From: Arcobacter suis CECT 7833
GTDB taxonomy: Bacteria > Campylobacterota > Campylobacteria > Campylobacterales > Arcobacteraceae
Length of the DNA stretch: 64,000 nucleotides
Direction: 5' to 3'
Assembly (NCBI RefSeq): GCF_003544815.1
Contig: NZ_CP032100.1
Coordinates: 930,001 to 994,000 of the forward strand
Part shown: one piece after another, positions 9,027 through 18,695 of the stretch
How positions within the stretch are numbered: position 1 is the first letter of the stretch
Layout of the letters: each line of letters begins with the position of its first letter
Notes under the pieces: model-generated
Seen by the model: only the letters and a program-made list of their open reading frames with translations
Told to the model about the DNA's origin: nothing
Databases searched by the model: none
Position numbers and translations under genes: made by a program

Positions 9027-9266
9027 ATGGCAATTAAATTAAAAATCAAAAAAGGTGATACTGTAAAAATTATCGCTGGAGATGACAAAGGTAAAACTGG
9101 AGAAGTTTTAAGAGTATTACCTTCAAAAAATAAAGTAATCGTAAAAGATTGCAAAGTTGCTAAAAAAACTGTTAAACCTGATCAAGAAAAAAACCCAGAG
9201 GGTGGATTCATAAACAAAGAAATGCCAATTGACATTTCAAATGTAGCAAAAGTAGAAGGTGAGTAA
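9027..9266 (+). CDS. rplX: 50S ribosomal protein L24
   Basis: 79 aa from ATG 9027 ([20 protein letters not shown]). This start is preferred because GGAGG lies 9 nt upstream and the frame upstream of it only overlaps rplN. The KOW motif [20 protein letters not shown] is intact. L24 is an assembly initiator of the 50S subunit. Confidence 0.95.
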   Translation: MAIKLKIKKGDTVKIIAGDDKGKTGEVLRVLPSKNKVIVKDCKVAKKTVKPDQEKNPEGGFINKEMPIDISNVAKVEGE

Positions 9267-9267
9267 A

Positions 9268-9816
9268 ATGGCATCAAGATTATTTGAAAAATACAAATCA
9301 GAAATCAAACCAGTATTAGAAACTGAGTTTCCAAAAAATAAAACTTTAACTGCAAAAGTAGAAAAAGTTGTTATTTCTGTTGGTGCTGGTGAAGCGATGA
9401 AAGATTCTAAATTAATCCAAAATATTGAAGATACAATTTCTTTAATTGCTGGTCAAAGAGCTGTTAAAGTTATTGCTAAAAAATCAGTTGCTGGTTTTAA
9501 AGTTAGAGAAGGTATGCCAGTTGGTGTAAAAGTTACTTTAAGAGGTGAACAAATGTATCATTTCTTAGATAAATTATGTAACGTTGCATTACCAAGAGTA
9601 AAAGACTTTAGAGGTCTTAACAAAAATGGTTTTGACGGTAGAGGAAACTTCAACTTTGGTTTAGATGAGCAATTAATGTTCCCAGAAGTTGTATATGATA
9701 ATATCATTAAAACACATGGTATGAATATTTCAATTACTACTAGTTCAACTGACGATGCTGAATCATTCAGATTATTAGAATTAGTAGGAATTCCATTTAC
9801 AAAAGGAAGAGCGTAA
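9268..9816 (+). CDS. rplE: 50S ribosomal protein L5
   Basis: 182 aa from ATG 9268 ([17 protein letters not shown]), right after the rplX stop. The in-frame GTG at 9259 lies inside rplX and is disfavoured. [20 protein letters not shown], the core L5 block, and FPEVVYDNI are present. L5 binds 5S rRNA and contacts P-site tRNA. The stop overlaps the rpsN ATG by one base. Confidence 0.96.
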   Translation: MASRLFEKYKSEIKPVLETEFPKNKTLTAKVEKVVISVGAGEAMKDSKLIQNIEDTISLIAGQRAVKVIAKKSVAGFKVREGMPVGVKVTLRGEQMYHFLDKLCNVALPRVKDFRGLNKNGFDGRGNFNFGLDEQLMFPEVVYDNIIKTHGMNISITTSSTDDAESFRLLELVGIPFTKGRA

Positions 9817-10001
9817 TGGCAAAGAAATCTATGATTGCTAAACAACAAAGAACACCTAAGTTTGCAGTACGTGCATACACTAGATGTTCTGTTTGTGGAA
9901 GACCTCACTCTGTTTATAAAGATTTTGGTTTATGTAGAATTTGTTTAAGAAAAATGGCTAACGAAGGTTTATTACCTGGTGTTAGAAAAGCTAGTTGGTA
10001 G
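9816..10001 (+). CDS. rpsN: 30S ribosomal protein S14, zinc-binding type
   Basis: 61 aa, the short C+ form. The four zinc ligands are Cys24 and Cys27 ([10 protein letters not shown]) and Cys40 and Cys43 ([10 protein letters not shown]). It ends [11 protein letters not shown] as usual. No zinc-independent paralogue is in the window, so S14 function here would depend on zinc. Confidence 0.97.
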   Translation: MAKKSMIAKQQRTPKFAVRAYTRCSVCGRPHSVYKDFGLCRICLRKMANEGLLPGVRKASW

Positions 10002-10014
10002 GAGAATTTAAGCT

Positions 10015-10413
10015 ATGATGAATGATATAATCGCAGATGCTTTAACTAGAATTAGAAATGCTGCAATGAGAAAATTAGAAGTTGCAACATTATTACACTC
10101 AAATACTGTAGTAGGTGTTTTAAACGTTTTATTACAAAAAGAGTATATTGCTGGATTCAAAGTTATTGATGGACAAAACAATAAAAAAACAGTTCAAGTT
10201 GAATTGAAATATGATGATAATGAGAAATCAGTAATCAATGAAATCACAAGAGTTTCTAAACCAGGAAGAAGAGTTTATAAAAACGCTTCTGAAATTAAAA
10301 ACTTTAAAAATGGGTACGGTACTATTATCGTTTCAACTAACAAAGGTGTACTTGCTAATGATGAAGCATATGCAGCTAACGTTGGTGGTGAAGTACTTTG
10401 TACTGTATGGTAG
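10015..10413 (+). CDS. rpsH: 30S ribosomal protein S8
   Basis: 132 aa. It begins [23 protein letters not shown] 10015 and ATG 10018 are both possible, and GGAG near 10000 fits 10015 better. The C-terminal signature [20 protein letters not shown] is near canonical. In E. coli S8 represses the spc operon by binding near rplE. No test of that is possible from sequence alone. Confidence 0.96.
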   Translation: MMNDIIADALTRIRNAAMRKLEVATLLHSNTVVGVLNVLLQKEYIAGFKVIDGQNNKKTVQVELKYDDNEKSVINEITRVSKPGRRVYKNASEIKNFKNGYGTIIVSTNKGVLANDEAYAANVGGEVLCTVW

Positions 10414-10422
10414 GAGAGTGTA

Positions 10423-10959
10423 ATGTCTAGAATTGGAAAAAAACCTATCGCAATTCCTGCAGGAATTGAAGTAACAGCTAATGGTTCATTAATTAGCGTT
10501 AAAAAAGGAAACAACGTTTCTACTGTGGAAACACATGGAAGAGTTGGTATTGAAATTGCTGATGGACAAATTGTTTTAACTAGAAATGGTGAAACAAAAG
10601 AGTCTTCTGCATTTTGGGGAACTTATAGAGCTTTAACAGCTAATGCTATAAATGGTCTAACTACTGGATTTACAAAATCTTTAGAGATCAATGGTGTTGG
10701 TTACAGAGCTGCTGTAAAAGGTGATGTTTTAGAACTACAATTAGGTTATTCTCACCCAATTAACTATGAAATCCCAAAAGGATTAGAAGTTACTGTTGAA
10801 AAAAACATAATTCATGTAAAAGGTGCTGACAAACAACAAGTTGGTCAAGCTGCTGCAATTATTAGAGGCTTTAGAAAACCAGAACCATACAAAGGTAAAG
10901 GTGTTAAATATACTGATGAGAAAATCATCAGAAAAGCCGGAAAAACTTCTAAGAAGTAA
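10423..10959 (+). CDS. rplF: 50S ribosomal protein L6
   Basis: 178 aa. [17 protein letters not shown] and [20 protein letters not shown], then the C-terminal signature [13 protein letters not shown], identify L6. L6 is near the factor-binding site of the 50S subunit. GGAGAG upstream gives the start. Confidence 0.97.
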   Translation: MSRIGKKPIAIPAGIEVTANGSLISVKKGNNVSTVETHGRVGIEIADGQIVLTRNGETKESSAFWGTYRALTANAINGLTTGFTKSLEINGVGYRAAVKGDVLELQLGYSHPINYEIPKGLEVTVEKNIIHVKGADKQQVGQAAAIIRGFRKPEPYKGKGVKYTDEKIIRKAGKTSKK

Positions 10960-10968
10960 GGTGTAACT

Positions 10969-11328
10969 ATGAGTAGAATAAAAGATTTAGCTAAAAAAAA
11001 TGCGTTAAGAATCAAAAGAAAAAAAAGAGTTAGAGGTTCAATTTTTGGTACAGCTGAAAAGCCAAGAGTATCAATTTTCAAATCTAACAAATACGTTAGT
11101 GCACAAGCTATCAATGATGTTGAAGGTGTAACTTTAGCAGCAGTTAGCTCAAAAGCTATGGGTTTAAATGTGAATAAAGAAAATGCAGTAAAAGTAGCAG
11201 CACAACTTGCTGAAAACTTAAAAGCAGCTGGAATTGAATCAGTTGTTTATGACAGAAATGGTTATCTTTATCATGGTGTTGTAGCAGCATTTGCTGACGC
11301 ATTAAGAGAAAATGGTATCAAATTATAA
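10969..11328 (+). CDS. rplR: 50S ribosomal protein L18
   Basis: 119 aa. [20 protein letters not shown], then [21 protein letters not shown] at the C-terminus, is typical. L18 binds 5S rRNA with L5. A short lysine-rich N-terminus precedes the domain, as in relatives. Confidence 0.96.
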   Translation: MSRIKDLAKKNALRIKRKKRVRGSIFGTAEKPRVSIFKSNKYVSAQAINDVEGVTLAAVSSKAMGLNVNKENAVKVAAQLAENLKAAGIESVVYDRNGYLYHGVVAAFADALRENGIKL

Positions 11329-11334
11329 GGGTTA

Positions 11335-11778
11335 ATGATGGCAGTAAATAGAGAAGACTTTCAAGAAGCAATCGTTAAAATCGGAAGAGTAACAAAAGTT
11401 GTAAAGGGTGGTAGAAGATTCAGATTTACAGCTTTAGTTGTTGTTGGTGATAAAAACGGTACAGTAGGATTTGGAACTGGTAAAGCTAAAGAGGTTCCTG
11501 ATGCAATTAAAAAAGCATTAGATGACGCTTTCAAAAGCTTAGTTACTGTTTCTATTAAAGGAACTACAATCGCACATGATATTGAACATAAATATAATGC
11601 AAGTAAAATATTATTAAAACCAGCATCTGAGGGTACTGGACTTATCGCTGGAGGAGCTGCAAGACCTGTTCTTGAGCTTTCTGGAGTTAAAGATATTATT
11701 GCTAAGTCATTAGGTTCAAATAATCCAAACAACCTTGTACAAGCTACTGTTGAAGCATTAGCTAAGATTAAAGGATAG
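11335..11778 (+). CDS. rpsE: 30S ribosomal protein S5
   Basis: 147 aa. It begins [23 protein letters not shown] 11338 has slightly better spacing to AGGG than ATG 11335. [20 protein letters not shown] and the loop [20 protein letters not shown] are conserved S5 blocks. In most bacteria rpmD (L30) follows, but here rplO starts only 4 nt later. Confidence 0.96.
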   Translation: MMAVNREDFQEAIVKIGRVTKVVKGGRRFRFTALVVVGDKNGTVGFGTGKAKEVPDAIKKALDDAFKSLVTVSIKGTTIAHDIEHKYNASKILLKPASEGTGLIAGGAARPVLELSGVKDIIAKSLGSNNPNNLVQATVEALAKIKG

Positions 11779-11782
11779 AATT

Positions 11783-12181
11783 ATGGAATTAAATAACTTA
11801 CAACCAGCAGCTGGTAGTACTAAAAATACTAAAAGAATCGGTAGAGGTCAAGGAAGTGGTACAGGTAAAACTGCAGGAAAAGGTAATAAAGGTCAAAAAG
11901 CAAGATCTGGTTACAAAATGAAAAGAGGATTTGAAGGTGGTCAACAACCACTTTACAAAAGACTTCCTAAAGTTGGATTCTTTTCAAGAGTAGTTAAACC
12001 TTATTCTATCAATGTAGATAAAGTATCTCAAATTGCAACACTTGATGAAATTACACTTGATACTATTAAATCTGTGTATAAATTATCAAAATCAGTTGAA
12101 AAAGTTAAATTAATTGGTTCAACTGCAAAAGATTTAGTAGCTAAGATTAAAGACGAAAACGTTACAACTACTGGAAAATAG
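11783..12181 (+). CDS. rplO: 50S ribosomal protein L15
   Basis: 132 aa. It begins [20 protein letters not shown], followed by [35 protein letters not shown] is the conserved core. L15 is a late 50S assembly protein. It directly follows S5, so L30 is absent from its usual place. Confidence 0.96.
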   Translation: MELNNLQPAAGSTKNTKRIGRGQGSGTGKTAGKGNKGQKARSGYKMKRGFEGGQQPLYKRLPKVGFFSRVVKPYSINVDKVSQIATLDEITLDTIKSVYKLSKSVEKVKLIGSTAKDLVAKIKDENVTTTGK

Positions 12182-12183
12182 CC

Positions 12184-13446
12184 ATGAGTAAAGATCTAAT
12201 AAATAAGATTCTTATTACATTAGGCTTTATTTTCCTTTACAGGTTATTGGCATACGTGCCAGTACCTGGAGTTAATATAGACGTTGTTAAAGAATTTTTC
12301 GACTCAAATGCAAATAATGCATTAGGTCTTGTAAATATGTTTAGTGGAAATGCAGTTGAAAGACTAAGTATTATTTCACTAGGAATCATGCCTTACATTA
12401 CTGCTTCAATTATTATGGAACTTCTAGCAGCAACTTTCCCAGCACTTGGTAAAATGAAAAAAGAGAGAGATGGTATGCAAAAATATATGCAAATCATCAG
12501 ATATACAACAATTGTTATTACATTAATTCAATCTATTGGTGTATCAGTTGGTCTTAATTCATTAACTGGTCAAAGTGGTCAAGGTGCTATTTCAATCGAT
12601 ATGAATACATTTATTGCTGTTTCTGCAATTTCAATGTTAACTGGTACTATGCTTTTAATGTGGATTGGTGAACAAATCACACAAAAAGGTATTGGAAATG
12701 GTATTTCATTAATTATTTTCGCTGGTATTGTTTCTGCAATTCCAAGTGCAATTGGTGGAACTATTGATTTAGTTAACAATGGACAAATGAATTTCTTAGT
12801 AGTTATTGCAATATTAGTTATTATTATGGCTACTGTTGGAGCAATTATTTATGTTGAATTAGGTGAAAGAAGAGTTCCTGTATCATATTCTAGAAAAGTG
12901 ATGATGCAAAATCAGAAAAAAAGAGTTATGAATTATATTCCTATTAAAGTAAATTTAAGTGGAGTTATTCCAGCAATTTTCGCAAGTGCTATATTGATGT
13001 TCCCTGCAACTGTATTGCAAGGATCACAAAATAAGTATTTAGTAATGATTGCGGATTATTTAAATCCTAGTTCATATACTTTTAACGTATTTATGTTTTT
13101 ATTTGTAGTTTTCTTTGCATTCTTTTATGCATCAATTACATTTAATGCAAAAGATATTTCTGAGAACTTAAAAAAACAAGGTGGATTTATTCCAGGTGTT
13201 AGACCAGGAGCAAGTACAGCTGAATTTTTAAATGAAGTAGCTAGCAGATTGACTTTCTGGGGTGCTATATATATGGGATTAATTTCAACTCTTCCTTGGC
13301 TAATTGTAAAAGCTATGGGAGTACCTTTCTATTTTGGAGGGGTTGCTGTACTAATTGTTGTACAAGTTGCAATTGATACTATGAGAAAAATTGAAGCTCA
13401 ACAATATATGAATAAATATCAAACTTTAAGTGCGGTTGGATTATAA
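12184..13446 (+). CDS. secY: protein translocase subunit SecY
   Basis: 420 aa with ten predicted membrane segments. It starts two bases after the L15 stop. Diagnostic stretches are FLYRLLAYVPVPGVNID, MPYITASIIMELLAATFPAL, the cytoplasmic loop ELGERRVPVSYSRKV, and the C-terminal IDTMRKIEAQQYMNKY. SecY forms the protein-conducting channel with SecE and SecG, which are not in this window. Confidence 0.97.
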   Translation: MSKDLINKILITLGFIFLYRLLAYVPVPGVNIDVVKEFFDSNANNALGLVNMFSGNAVERLSIISLGIMPYITASIIMELLAATFPALGKMKKERDGMQKYMQIIRYTTIVITLIQSIGVSVGLNSLTGQSGQGAISIDMNTFIAVSAISMLTGTMLLMWIGEQITQKGIGNGISLIIFAGIVSAIPSAIGGTIDLVNNGQMNFLVVIAILVIIMATVGAIIYVELGERRVPVSYSRKVMMQNQKKRVMNYIPIKVNLSGVIPAIFASAILMFPATVLQGSQNKYLVMIADYLNPSSYTFNVFMFLFVVFFAFFYASITFNAKDISENLKKQGGFIPGVRPGASTAEFLNEVASRLTFWGAIYMGLISTLPWLIVKAMGVPFYFGGVAVLIVVQVAIDTMRKIEAQQYMNKYQTLSAVGL

Positions 13447-13448
13447 AA

Positions 13449-14213
13449 ATGGCAATCCCATTAAGAAAACCAAACGAAATAGAAAAACTTCGAAACGCAA
13501 ATATTGTAGTAGCAAAAACATTAAACTTTTTAAGTAAATCAGTTAAAGCTGGTATGACTTTAAAAGAAGTTGATACAATGGGTGAAAAGTTCCTAAGAGA
13601 TTTAGGAGCTAGACCCTCATTTAAAGGCTTATATGGTTTTCCTGCTGCTATTTGTACTTCTTTAAACGAAGTTATTATCCATGGAATTCCAAGTAATGTT
13701 GTTTTAAAAGAAGGTGATATTCTTGGTCTTGATATAGGAACTGAGATTGATGGTTGGTATGGTGATTCAGCTATTACTATGCCTATTGGAAAAATTTCTA
13801 AAGCAGATGAAGAGTTAATTGCTTGTTCAAAAGATGCTTTATATTATGCTATTGAGATTATTCAAGAAGGTATGAGATTTAAAGAATTATCAAAAGCCAT
13901 TGAAGATTTTATTGTATCAAGAGGTTATCAGCCACTAGTTAGATTTTGTGGACATGGTATTGGAAGAAGACCGCATGAAGAGCCAGAAATTCCTAATTAC
14001 TTAGAAAATGGAAATACAAAATCTGGTCCAAAAATCAAAAACGGAATGGTATTTTGTATAGAACCCATGATTTGTTCAAAAGACAGAAATCCTGTTATTT
14101 TAGAAAATGGTTGGGATGTCGTGTCTGCTGATGGATTAAGAGGTAGTCATTATGAACACACAGTTGCTGTTATTGATGGTAAAGCAGTTATTTTAAGTAA
14201 TTCGGAAGATTAA
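13449..14213 (+). CDS. map: methionine aminopeptidase, type I
   Basis: 254 aa. It removes N-terminal Met from nascent proteins. The dimetal ligands are visible: two Asp in [17 protein letters not shown], His in [13 protein letters not shown], Glu in GMVFCIEPM, and Glu in SHYEHTVAV. The Map-after-SecY order is common in this phylum. It starts 2 nt after secY, and infA follows after 11 nt. Confidence 0.96.
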   Translation: MAIPLRKPNEIEKLRNANIVVAKTLNFLSKSVKAGMTLKEVDTMGEKFLRDLGARPSFKGLYGFPAAICTSLNEVIIHGIPSNVVLKEGDILGLDIGTEIDGWYGDSAITMPIGKISKADEELIACSKDALYYAIEIIQEGMRFKELSKAIEDFIVSRGYQPLVRFCGHGIGRRPHEEPEIPNYLENGNTKSGPKIKNGMVFCIEPMICSKDRNPVILENGWDVVSADGLRGSHYEHTVAVIDGKAVILSNSED

Positions 14214-14224
14214 GGGAGAGAAAA

Positions 14225-14443
14225 GTGGCAAAAGATGATGTAATAGTAATTGATGGAAAAGTAATTGAAGCTTTACCAAATGCTATGTTTAGAGTTGAGT
14301 TAGATAATGGACATGTAGTTTTATGTCATATCTCAGGAAAAATGAGAATGCACTATATTAAAATTTTACCTAATGATACTGTAAAAGTAGAAATAACACC
14401 TTATTCACTAGATAAAGGTAGAATCACTCATAGATATAAATAA
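14225..14443 (+). CDS. infA: translation initiation factor IF-1
   Basis: 72 aa, single OB fold. It starts with GTG (GTGGCAAAAGATGATG) behind AAGGGAGAG. The body [20 protein letters not shown] and [19 protein letters not shown] is the IF-1 signature. IF-1 blocks the A site during initiation. It is the last gene before the terminator hairpin, and no rpmJ follows. Confidence 0.97.
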   Translation: MAKDDVIVIDGKVIEALPNAMFRVELDNGHVVLCHISGKMRMHYIKILPNDTVKVEITPYSLDKGRITHRYK

Positions 14444-14464
14444 TTAATATTTATTTCTAAAATT

Positions 14465-14492
14465 AAATAAGGAATTTATTTCCTTATTTTTT
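14465..14492 (+). terminator. intrinsic terminator after infA
   Basis: AAATAAGGAA (14465-14474), a 5-nt loop TTTAT, then TTCCTTATTT (14480-14489) followed by more T. The 10-bp stem with a U-tract is a plausible end of the ribosomal operon. The stem is AT-rich, so it may be leaky. Confidence 0.7.
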
Positions 14493-14607
14493 CTTCAAAA
14501 AATTAAAAATTCCAAAAATATAAAAAACTATGAAGCTCAAATTTTATAGTATTTCGCACACTTTAAAAAAGTTATACTATATAAATTTAGCTCCATAGGT
14601 TTGTATA

Positions 14608-14820
14608 CTAATTTATTCTATCTTTTGTTAAATTAATCTCTTTTTCTATTAAATTTTTTTGTTCAAGCAATAATTCTAAATGTTTTTTTAAAATCTCTCT
14701 ATCCTTATATGATTCAATAATAAACTCAAAAAGTTTAGGTCTGCTTTTTTTCCAATTATGCAAAGTTGTTTTATTTACATCTAAATCAAATTCTAGTTTT
14801 CTTAAACTAGGTGCAGTCAT
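14608..14820 (-). CDS. small HTH DNA-binding protein with coiled-coil tail
   Basis: 70 aa from ATG 14820, which has AGGAAATAAA upstream; the frame extends further upstream without a better start. APSLRKLEFDLDVNKTTLHN followed by WKKSRPKLFEFI looks like an HTH of the transposase/phage-regulator type. LKKHLELLLEQKNLIEKEIN forms a leucine-zipper-like C-terminal helix suited to dimerisation. It is divergent from the uracil-DNA glycosylase gene, and the 127-bp gap between them carries duplicated palindromic sites, so autoregulation is likely by inference. No family name is claimed. Confidence 0.55.
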   Translation of the reverse strand: MTAPSLRKLEFDLDVNKTTLHNWKKSRPKLFEFIIESYKDREILKKHLELLLEQKNLIEKEINLTKDRIN

Positions 14821-14845
14821 TTTATTTCCTATACATAATAATTTT

Positions 14846-14863
14846 AATATTTTATAAAATATT
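14846..14863. promoter_or_regulatory. 18-bp perfect palindrome in the divergent promoter region
   Basis: AATATTTTATAAAATATT reads the same on both strands. It overlaps the first copy of a 19-bp direct repeat (14853-14871) and lies 26 bp upstream of the HTH start codon, so a bound protein could block that gene's promoter. Confidence 0.5.
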
Positions 14864-14912
14864 GGAACAAAAGTCAAGTAAAAAATATATTATGTATAAA
14901 ATATTGGAACAA
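14853..14912. repeat. 19-bp direct repeat pair, 41 bp apart
   Basis: TATAAAATATTGGAACAAA occurs at 14853-14871 and 14894-14912. The start-to-start spacing of 41 bp is close to four helical turns, so two bound dimers would face the same side. It lies between the HTH gene and the uracil-DNA glycosylase gene. Confidence 0.7.
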
Positions 14913-14921
14913 ATATTTGTT
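14906..14921. promoter_or_regulatory. 16-bp perfect palindrome, candidate operator
   Basis: GAACAAATATTTGTTC is perfectly palindromic and overlaps the second copy of the 19-bp repeat. It ends 26 bp before the glycosylase start codon. The first repeat copy holds only the left half (GGAACAAA). Binding by the neighbouring HTH protein is inferred. Confidence 0.55.
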
Positions 14922-14947
14922 CAAGAAAGATTTATGTACAATTTCAC

Positions 14948-15616
14948 ATGACAAAAACAGTAAAAAATCGTGTGTTAAAACATTTAAATTATTTAAAATC
15001 ATTTGGTTATGAATATCATGAAGCTTTGGATTTTTTTTCAAATAATATAAAAAATGTAAAGTTACCTAATAATATAAATGACTTAAACATTAGTGTTAGT
15101 CATTGTTATTTATGTGAACTTTCAAAATGTCGGAAAAATGTATTATTTGGATATGGAAATCCAAATTCTAAAATTATGTTTATAGGTGATGAACCAAGTA
15201 GTAGTGAAGATGAAATAGGCTTGAATTATGTTGGGAAAAGTGGTGAATTACTTGTAAAAATGATTGAAAATGTGCTGAATATAACTAAAGAAGATGTTTA
15301 CTATACTACTTTAGTTAAATGTAAAAGTATAAATGGTTTGAATAATTCAAATATTGAAACTTGTCATGATTATTTACTAAAACAAATTGAGTTGATAAAA
15401 CCCAAATTGATTGTTGCGCTTGGAGAAAAAACTTATTCGTACTTGTTAAAAAATGGTGATAATTTTTCTCAAATAAGAGGAAAAGAGTTGATTTTTAATG
15501 GAATTTCATTAATAACTACATTTTCACCAACTTTTTTATTAAGGAATCCATCTTCTAAAAAAGATGCATATTATGATATGTTAAAAATAAAAAATTACAT
15601 GGAGAGTTTAAATTGA
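14948..15616 (+). CDS. uracil-DNA glycosylase, family 4-like iron-sulfur type
   Basis: 222 aa. The N-terminal helical part is followed by CYLCELSKCRKNVLFGYG with Cys53 and Cys56, then Cys125 (VKCKS) and Cys139 (ETCHDY), which fit the four ligands of the family's [4Fe-4S] cluster. Motif 1 is GDEPSSSEDE where GEAPGxxED is usual. Motif 2 is FSPTFLLRNP where HPxxxLR is usual, so the canonical histidine is not present. LIKPKLIVALGEKTYSYLL is the conserved third block. The expected role is to excise uracil from DNA. The changed motifs leave activity uncertain. It overlaps the next gene (TTGA). Confidence 0.8.
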   Translation: MTKTVKNRVLKHLNYLKSFGYEYHEALDFFSNNIKNVKLPNNINDLNISVSHCYLCELSKCRKNVLFGYGNPNSKIMFIGDEPSSSEDEIGLNYVGKSGELLVKMIENVLNITKEDVYYTTLVKCKSINGLNNSNIETCHDYLLKQIELIKPKLIVALGEKTYSYLLKNGDNFSQIRGKELIFNGISLITTFSPTFLLRNPSSKKDAYYDMLKIKNYMESLN

Positions 15617-16860
15617 AGCAAATAATTGCCCTAATAATACTTGTATTTGTATTTTTTGGTTGTACTCAAAAACAAACTGTACAATTGAAAATGCCAAATA
15701 AACAAAATACATATGCAAAACCTGCAAAAATGGCGCCTAAAGAGGACAAAATAACTGTTGTTCAAGAGTTAGAACCAATAGATATTGTTGAATCAGATAG
15801 CAAAGGTAAGATTATAAAAGATGAGCCAGTTGAGTATGAAGTAGCTCCTATAATAGAAGGTGATAAAATAGAAAATCAAAAAACTTCTACACCTAAAGGT
15901 TCTTCAGAAAATGAAATAGAAAATAAGATTGAAATTGATTCTTCAAAGGTTAAAATGAAAGTTGCTTTCATTTACCCTTCAAATTTAGTTTCAAAATATG
16001 CTAAATCATCGATAAATACCGTTTCAGGGTATTTATCGCATCAAAATTCTGATTATGAATTAGTTGTAATTGATACAGAAAATGAAAGTGCAAGTAGAAT
16101 AAATTCAGCATTTCAAGAAGTTAAAAATGCAAATATCACAAATGTAATTGCTTTATTTACTCCTAATGCAGTTGGGACTTTAAATAATGTTGTTTCTAGT
16201 AATTTAAAAGTTTATTTACCTCTTATTGAGAAAAAAGAAGTATCTTCAAGCAATAGTAGTTTAATTTTTGGTTCGATTTCTTATGATGATCAAGTTAAAA
16301 AGCTAATAAATTATTCAAGTGGTAACAATATTATGTTTTATCAAGATACATATTTAGGTTCTAAATTAAAAAAATCTTATGAATTAGTAGTTTCTGATGT
16401 GAGATTAAAAAGAGAGATTAAAAAGAGTGAAAATAATTTTAAAGGTATTGTAACAGGTTCTGGATTAGCTAATTCGACACTATTTTTAAATACTGATATT
16501 GTAAAAAGTTCATTAATTTTATCGCAATTAAGATCTTATGATGTTTATCCAAAAGTTGTTCTTTCTACACAACTTAGTTACGACCCTTTATTAATGACAT
16601 TAACACAAGATAAAGATAGAGATAGATTAATTGTGGCTAATTCAATTGATGTTGTTGATAAAGAGTTAAGGGATGAAATTGCAACTGCTGGTGGAAATAT
16701 AGTTTATGAATGGGTTGATTATTCAACATTAGTTGGAATAAATTATTTATATTATGGAAAAAATTCAAGTTTAGTTCCAACAAAAATAGAAAATAATCAA
16801 GCAGTATATAATCCTCGATTATTTAGTTGTACAGAATTTGGCTTTTCAGAAATTAAGTAA
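15613..16860 (+). CDS. LpoA-like periplasmic lipoprotein
   Basis: 415 aa, TTG start in the TTGA overlap with the glycosylase gene. The signal peptide ends in a lipobox with Cys17 (VFVFFGCTQKQ). A low-complexity Lys/Glu-rich linker (about residues 20-115) leads into a periplasmic-binding-fold-like domain (KMKVAFIYPSNLVSKYAK; NITNVIALFTPNAVGTL). The linker plus Venus-flytrap domain resembles LpoA/LppC-type lipoproteins, which activate penicillin-binding proteins. That role is not shown here. Location outside the inner membrane is predicted. Confidence 0.6.
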   Translation: MKQIIALIILVFVFFGCTQKQTVQLKMPNKQNTYAKPAKMAPKEDKITVVQELEPIDIVESDSKGKIIKDEPVEYEVAPIIEGDKIENQKTSTPKGSSENEIENKIEIDSSKVKMKVAFIYPSNLVSKYAKSSINTVSGYLSHQNSDYELVVIDTENESASRINSAFQEVKNANITNVIALFTPNAVGTLNNVVSSNLKVYLPLIEKKEVSSSNSSLIFGSISYDDQVKKLINYSSGNNIMFYQDTYLGSKLKKSYELVVSDVRLKREIKKSENNFKGIVTGSGLANSTLFLNTDIVKSSLILSQLRSYDVYPKVVLSTQLSYDPLLMTLTQDKDRDRLIVANSIDVVDKELRDEIATAGGNIVYEWVDYSTLVGINYLYYGKNSSLVPTKIENNQAVYNPRLFSCTEFGFSEIK

Positions 16861-16905
16861 GAATTAGATAAAATCGCGAATATTTATGTGAATGGAGATT
16901 AGAAT

Positions 16906-18663
16906 TTGAGAACACATTATTGTACAGATGTAACTGAAGCTAAAATTGGTGAAACTGTAACTGTTGCTGGTTGGGTAAACAGTAGACGTGACCACGGTGG
17001 AATTATATTTATAGATTTAAGAGATAAAAGTGGATTAGTTCAACTAGTAGCAGATCCAAGTGATAGTAAAGATGCATTAGCAATTGCTGAAACAGTAAGA
17101 GATGAGTTTGTTTTAATAGCAACTGGACTTGTAAGAGCAAGAGGCGAGGGACTTGAAAATCCAAATCTTGCAACTGGAAAAATTGAAATTGTATTAAAAG
17201 ATTTAGTAATTGAAAATAGATCTAAACCAATGCCATTTGATATTAATGATGAAAAAGTTAATGATGAAATCAAATTAAGAAATAGATTTTTAGAATTAAG
17301 AAGTAGAAAATCATTTGAAATTTTCCAATTAAGAAGTAAAGCAACTATTCAAGTTAGAAATACTTTAGATGAATTAGGTTTCTTAGATGTTGAAACTCCA
17401 ATTTTAACAAAATCTACACCAGAAGGTGCAAGAGATTATTTAGTTCCTTCAAGAGTTCATCCAGGTGAATTTTACGCACTTCCACAATCTCCACAATTAT
17501 TTAAACAATTATTAATGGTTGCAGGATTTGATAAATATTTCCAAATTGCAAAATGTTTTAGAGATGAAGATTTAAGAGCTGATAGACAACCTGAGTTTAC
17601 TCAAATTGACGTTGAAATGTCATTTTGTACACAAGATGATGTTATAGCAGTTGCTGAAAGATTAATTTACGATGTATTTACAAAATGTGGTAAAACAATT
17701 CCATCAACTTTTAGAAGAATGAAATATTCAGAAGCTATGGAAAAATACGGTTCTGATAAACCTGATTTAAGAATTGATATGCCACTTGTAGATGTAATTG
17801 ATATTTTTGCAAACTCTACAAATGAAATTTTTGCAGAAATTGCAAAAGACAAAAAAAATAATAGAATCAAAGCTTTAAAATGTAAAAATGGAGATAACAT
17901 ATTCTCTAAAAGACAAATGAAAGGTTTTGAAGATTATGTCAGAAAATTTGGAGCTAAAGGTTTAGGTTACTTCCAAATGAAAGAAGATGGATTAAAAGGT
18001 CCATTAACTAAATTCTTCTCAGAAGCTGATTTAGAAGAAATCGTAAAAGTTACTGAACTTGAAGTTGGTGACGTTGTATTCTTTGGAGCGGGAGCTAAAA
18101 AAGTAGTTTGGGATTATATGGGAAGATTTAGATTATTCCTTGCCTCTGAGATGAATATTGTTCCAGCAGATGCTTTAGAATTCTTATGGGTTGTAGATTT
18201 CCCAATGTTTGAAGTTGAAGATGGAAGAACAAAAGCTTTACACCATCCATTTACTATGCCAAAATCATTAGATAACGTAGAAGATTTAGAAGAGATTGAA
18301 TCAATTGCTTACGATATTGTTTTAAATGGTACTGAGCTTGGTGGTGGTTCAATTAGAATTCACAAAGAAGAGATTCAATCAAAAGTATTTAAACTAATGG
18401 GAATTTCTGATGAAGAAGCAAGAGAGAAATTTGGTTTCTTACTTGATGCACTTCAATATGGAGCTCCATCACATGGTGGATTTGCAATGGGACTTGATAG
18501 AATGATTATGTTATTAGCTGGAACTGATTCAATCAGAGATGTAATAGCATTCCCTAAAACACAAAAAGCTCAATGTTTATTAACTCAAGCTCCATCAAGT
18601 GTTGATGAAGAGCAATTAAAAGAGTTAAGTATTAGACTTAGAAAAACTGTTACAGATTTATAG
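16906..18663 (+). CDS. aspS: aspartyl-tRNA synthetase
   Basis: 585 aa. It starts with TTG behind GGAGATTAGAA (M)RTHYCTDV. The N-terminal OB-fold anticodon-binding domain ([20 protein letters not shown]) is followed by the class II core: motif 2 [19 protein letters not shown] and motif 3 [16 protein letters not shown]. The GAD insertion domain (about 290-410) marks the bacterial type. Campylobacterota enzymes of this type are often non-discriminating and also charge tRNA-Asn, which relies on GatCAB. That is family knowledge, not visible here. Confidence 0.97.
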   Translation: MRTHYCTDVTEAKIGETVTVAGWVNSRRDHGGIIFIDLRDKSGLVQLVADPSDSKDALAIAETVRDEFVLIATGLVRARGEGLENPNLATGKIEIVLKDLVIENRSKPMPFDINDEKVNDEIKLRNRFLELRSRKSFEIFQLRSKATIQVRNTLDELGFLDVETPILTKSTPEGARDYLVPSRVHPGEFYALPQSPQLFKQLLMVAGFDKYFQIAKCFRDEDLRADRQPEFTQIDVEMSFCTQDDVIAVAERLIYDVFTKCGKTIPSTFRRMKYSEAMEKYGSDKPDLRIDMPLVDVIDIFANSTNEIFAEIAKDKKNNRIKALKCKNGDNIFSKRQMKGFEDYVRKFGAKGLGYFQMKEDGLKGPLTKFFSEADLEEIVKVTELEVGDVVFFGAGAKKVVWDYMGRFRLFLASEMNIVPADALEFLWVVDFPMFEVEDGRTKALHHPFTMPKSLDNVEDLEEIESIAYDIVLNGTELGGGSIRIHKEEIQSKVFKLMGISDEEAREKFGFLLDALQYGAPSHGGFAMGLDRMIMLLAGTDSIRDVIAFPKTQKAQCLLTQAPSSVDEEQLKELSIRLRKTVTDL

Positions 18664-18695
18664 TAACAGATTATTAAATTAGAGGAAATAATATA

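Noticed and set aside
9259-9267. GTG start for L5 inside rplX
   Set aside because: ATG 9268 gives the conserved N-terminus; the upstream residues MSK overlap rplX.
14444-14607. tRNA or small RNA after infA
   Set aside because: Apart from the terminator hairpin there is no cloverleaf and the sequence is AT-rich.
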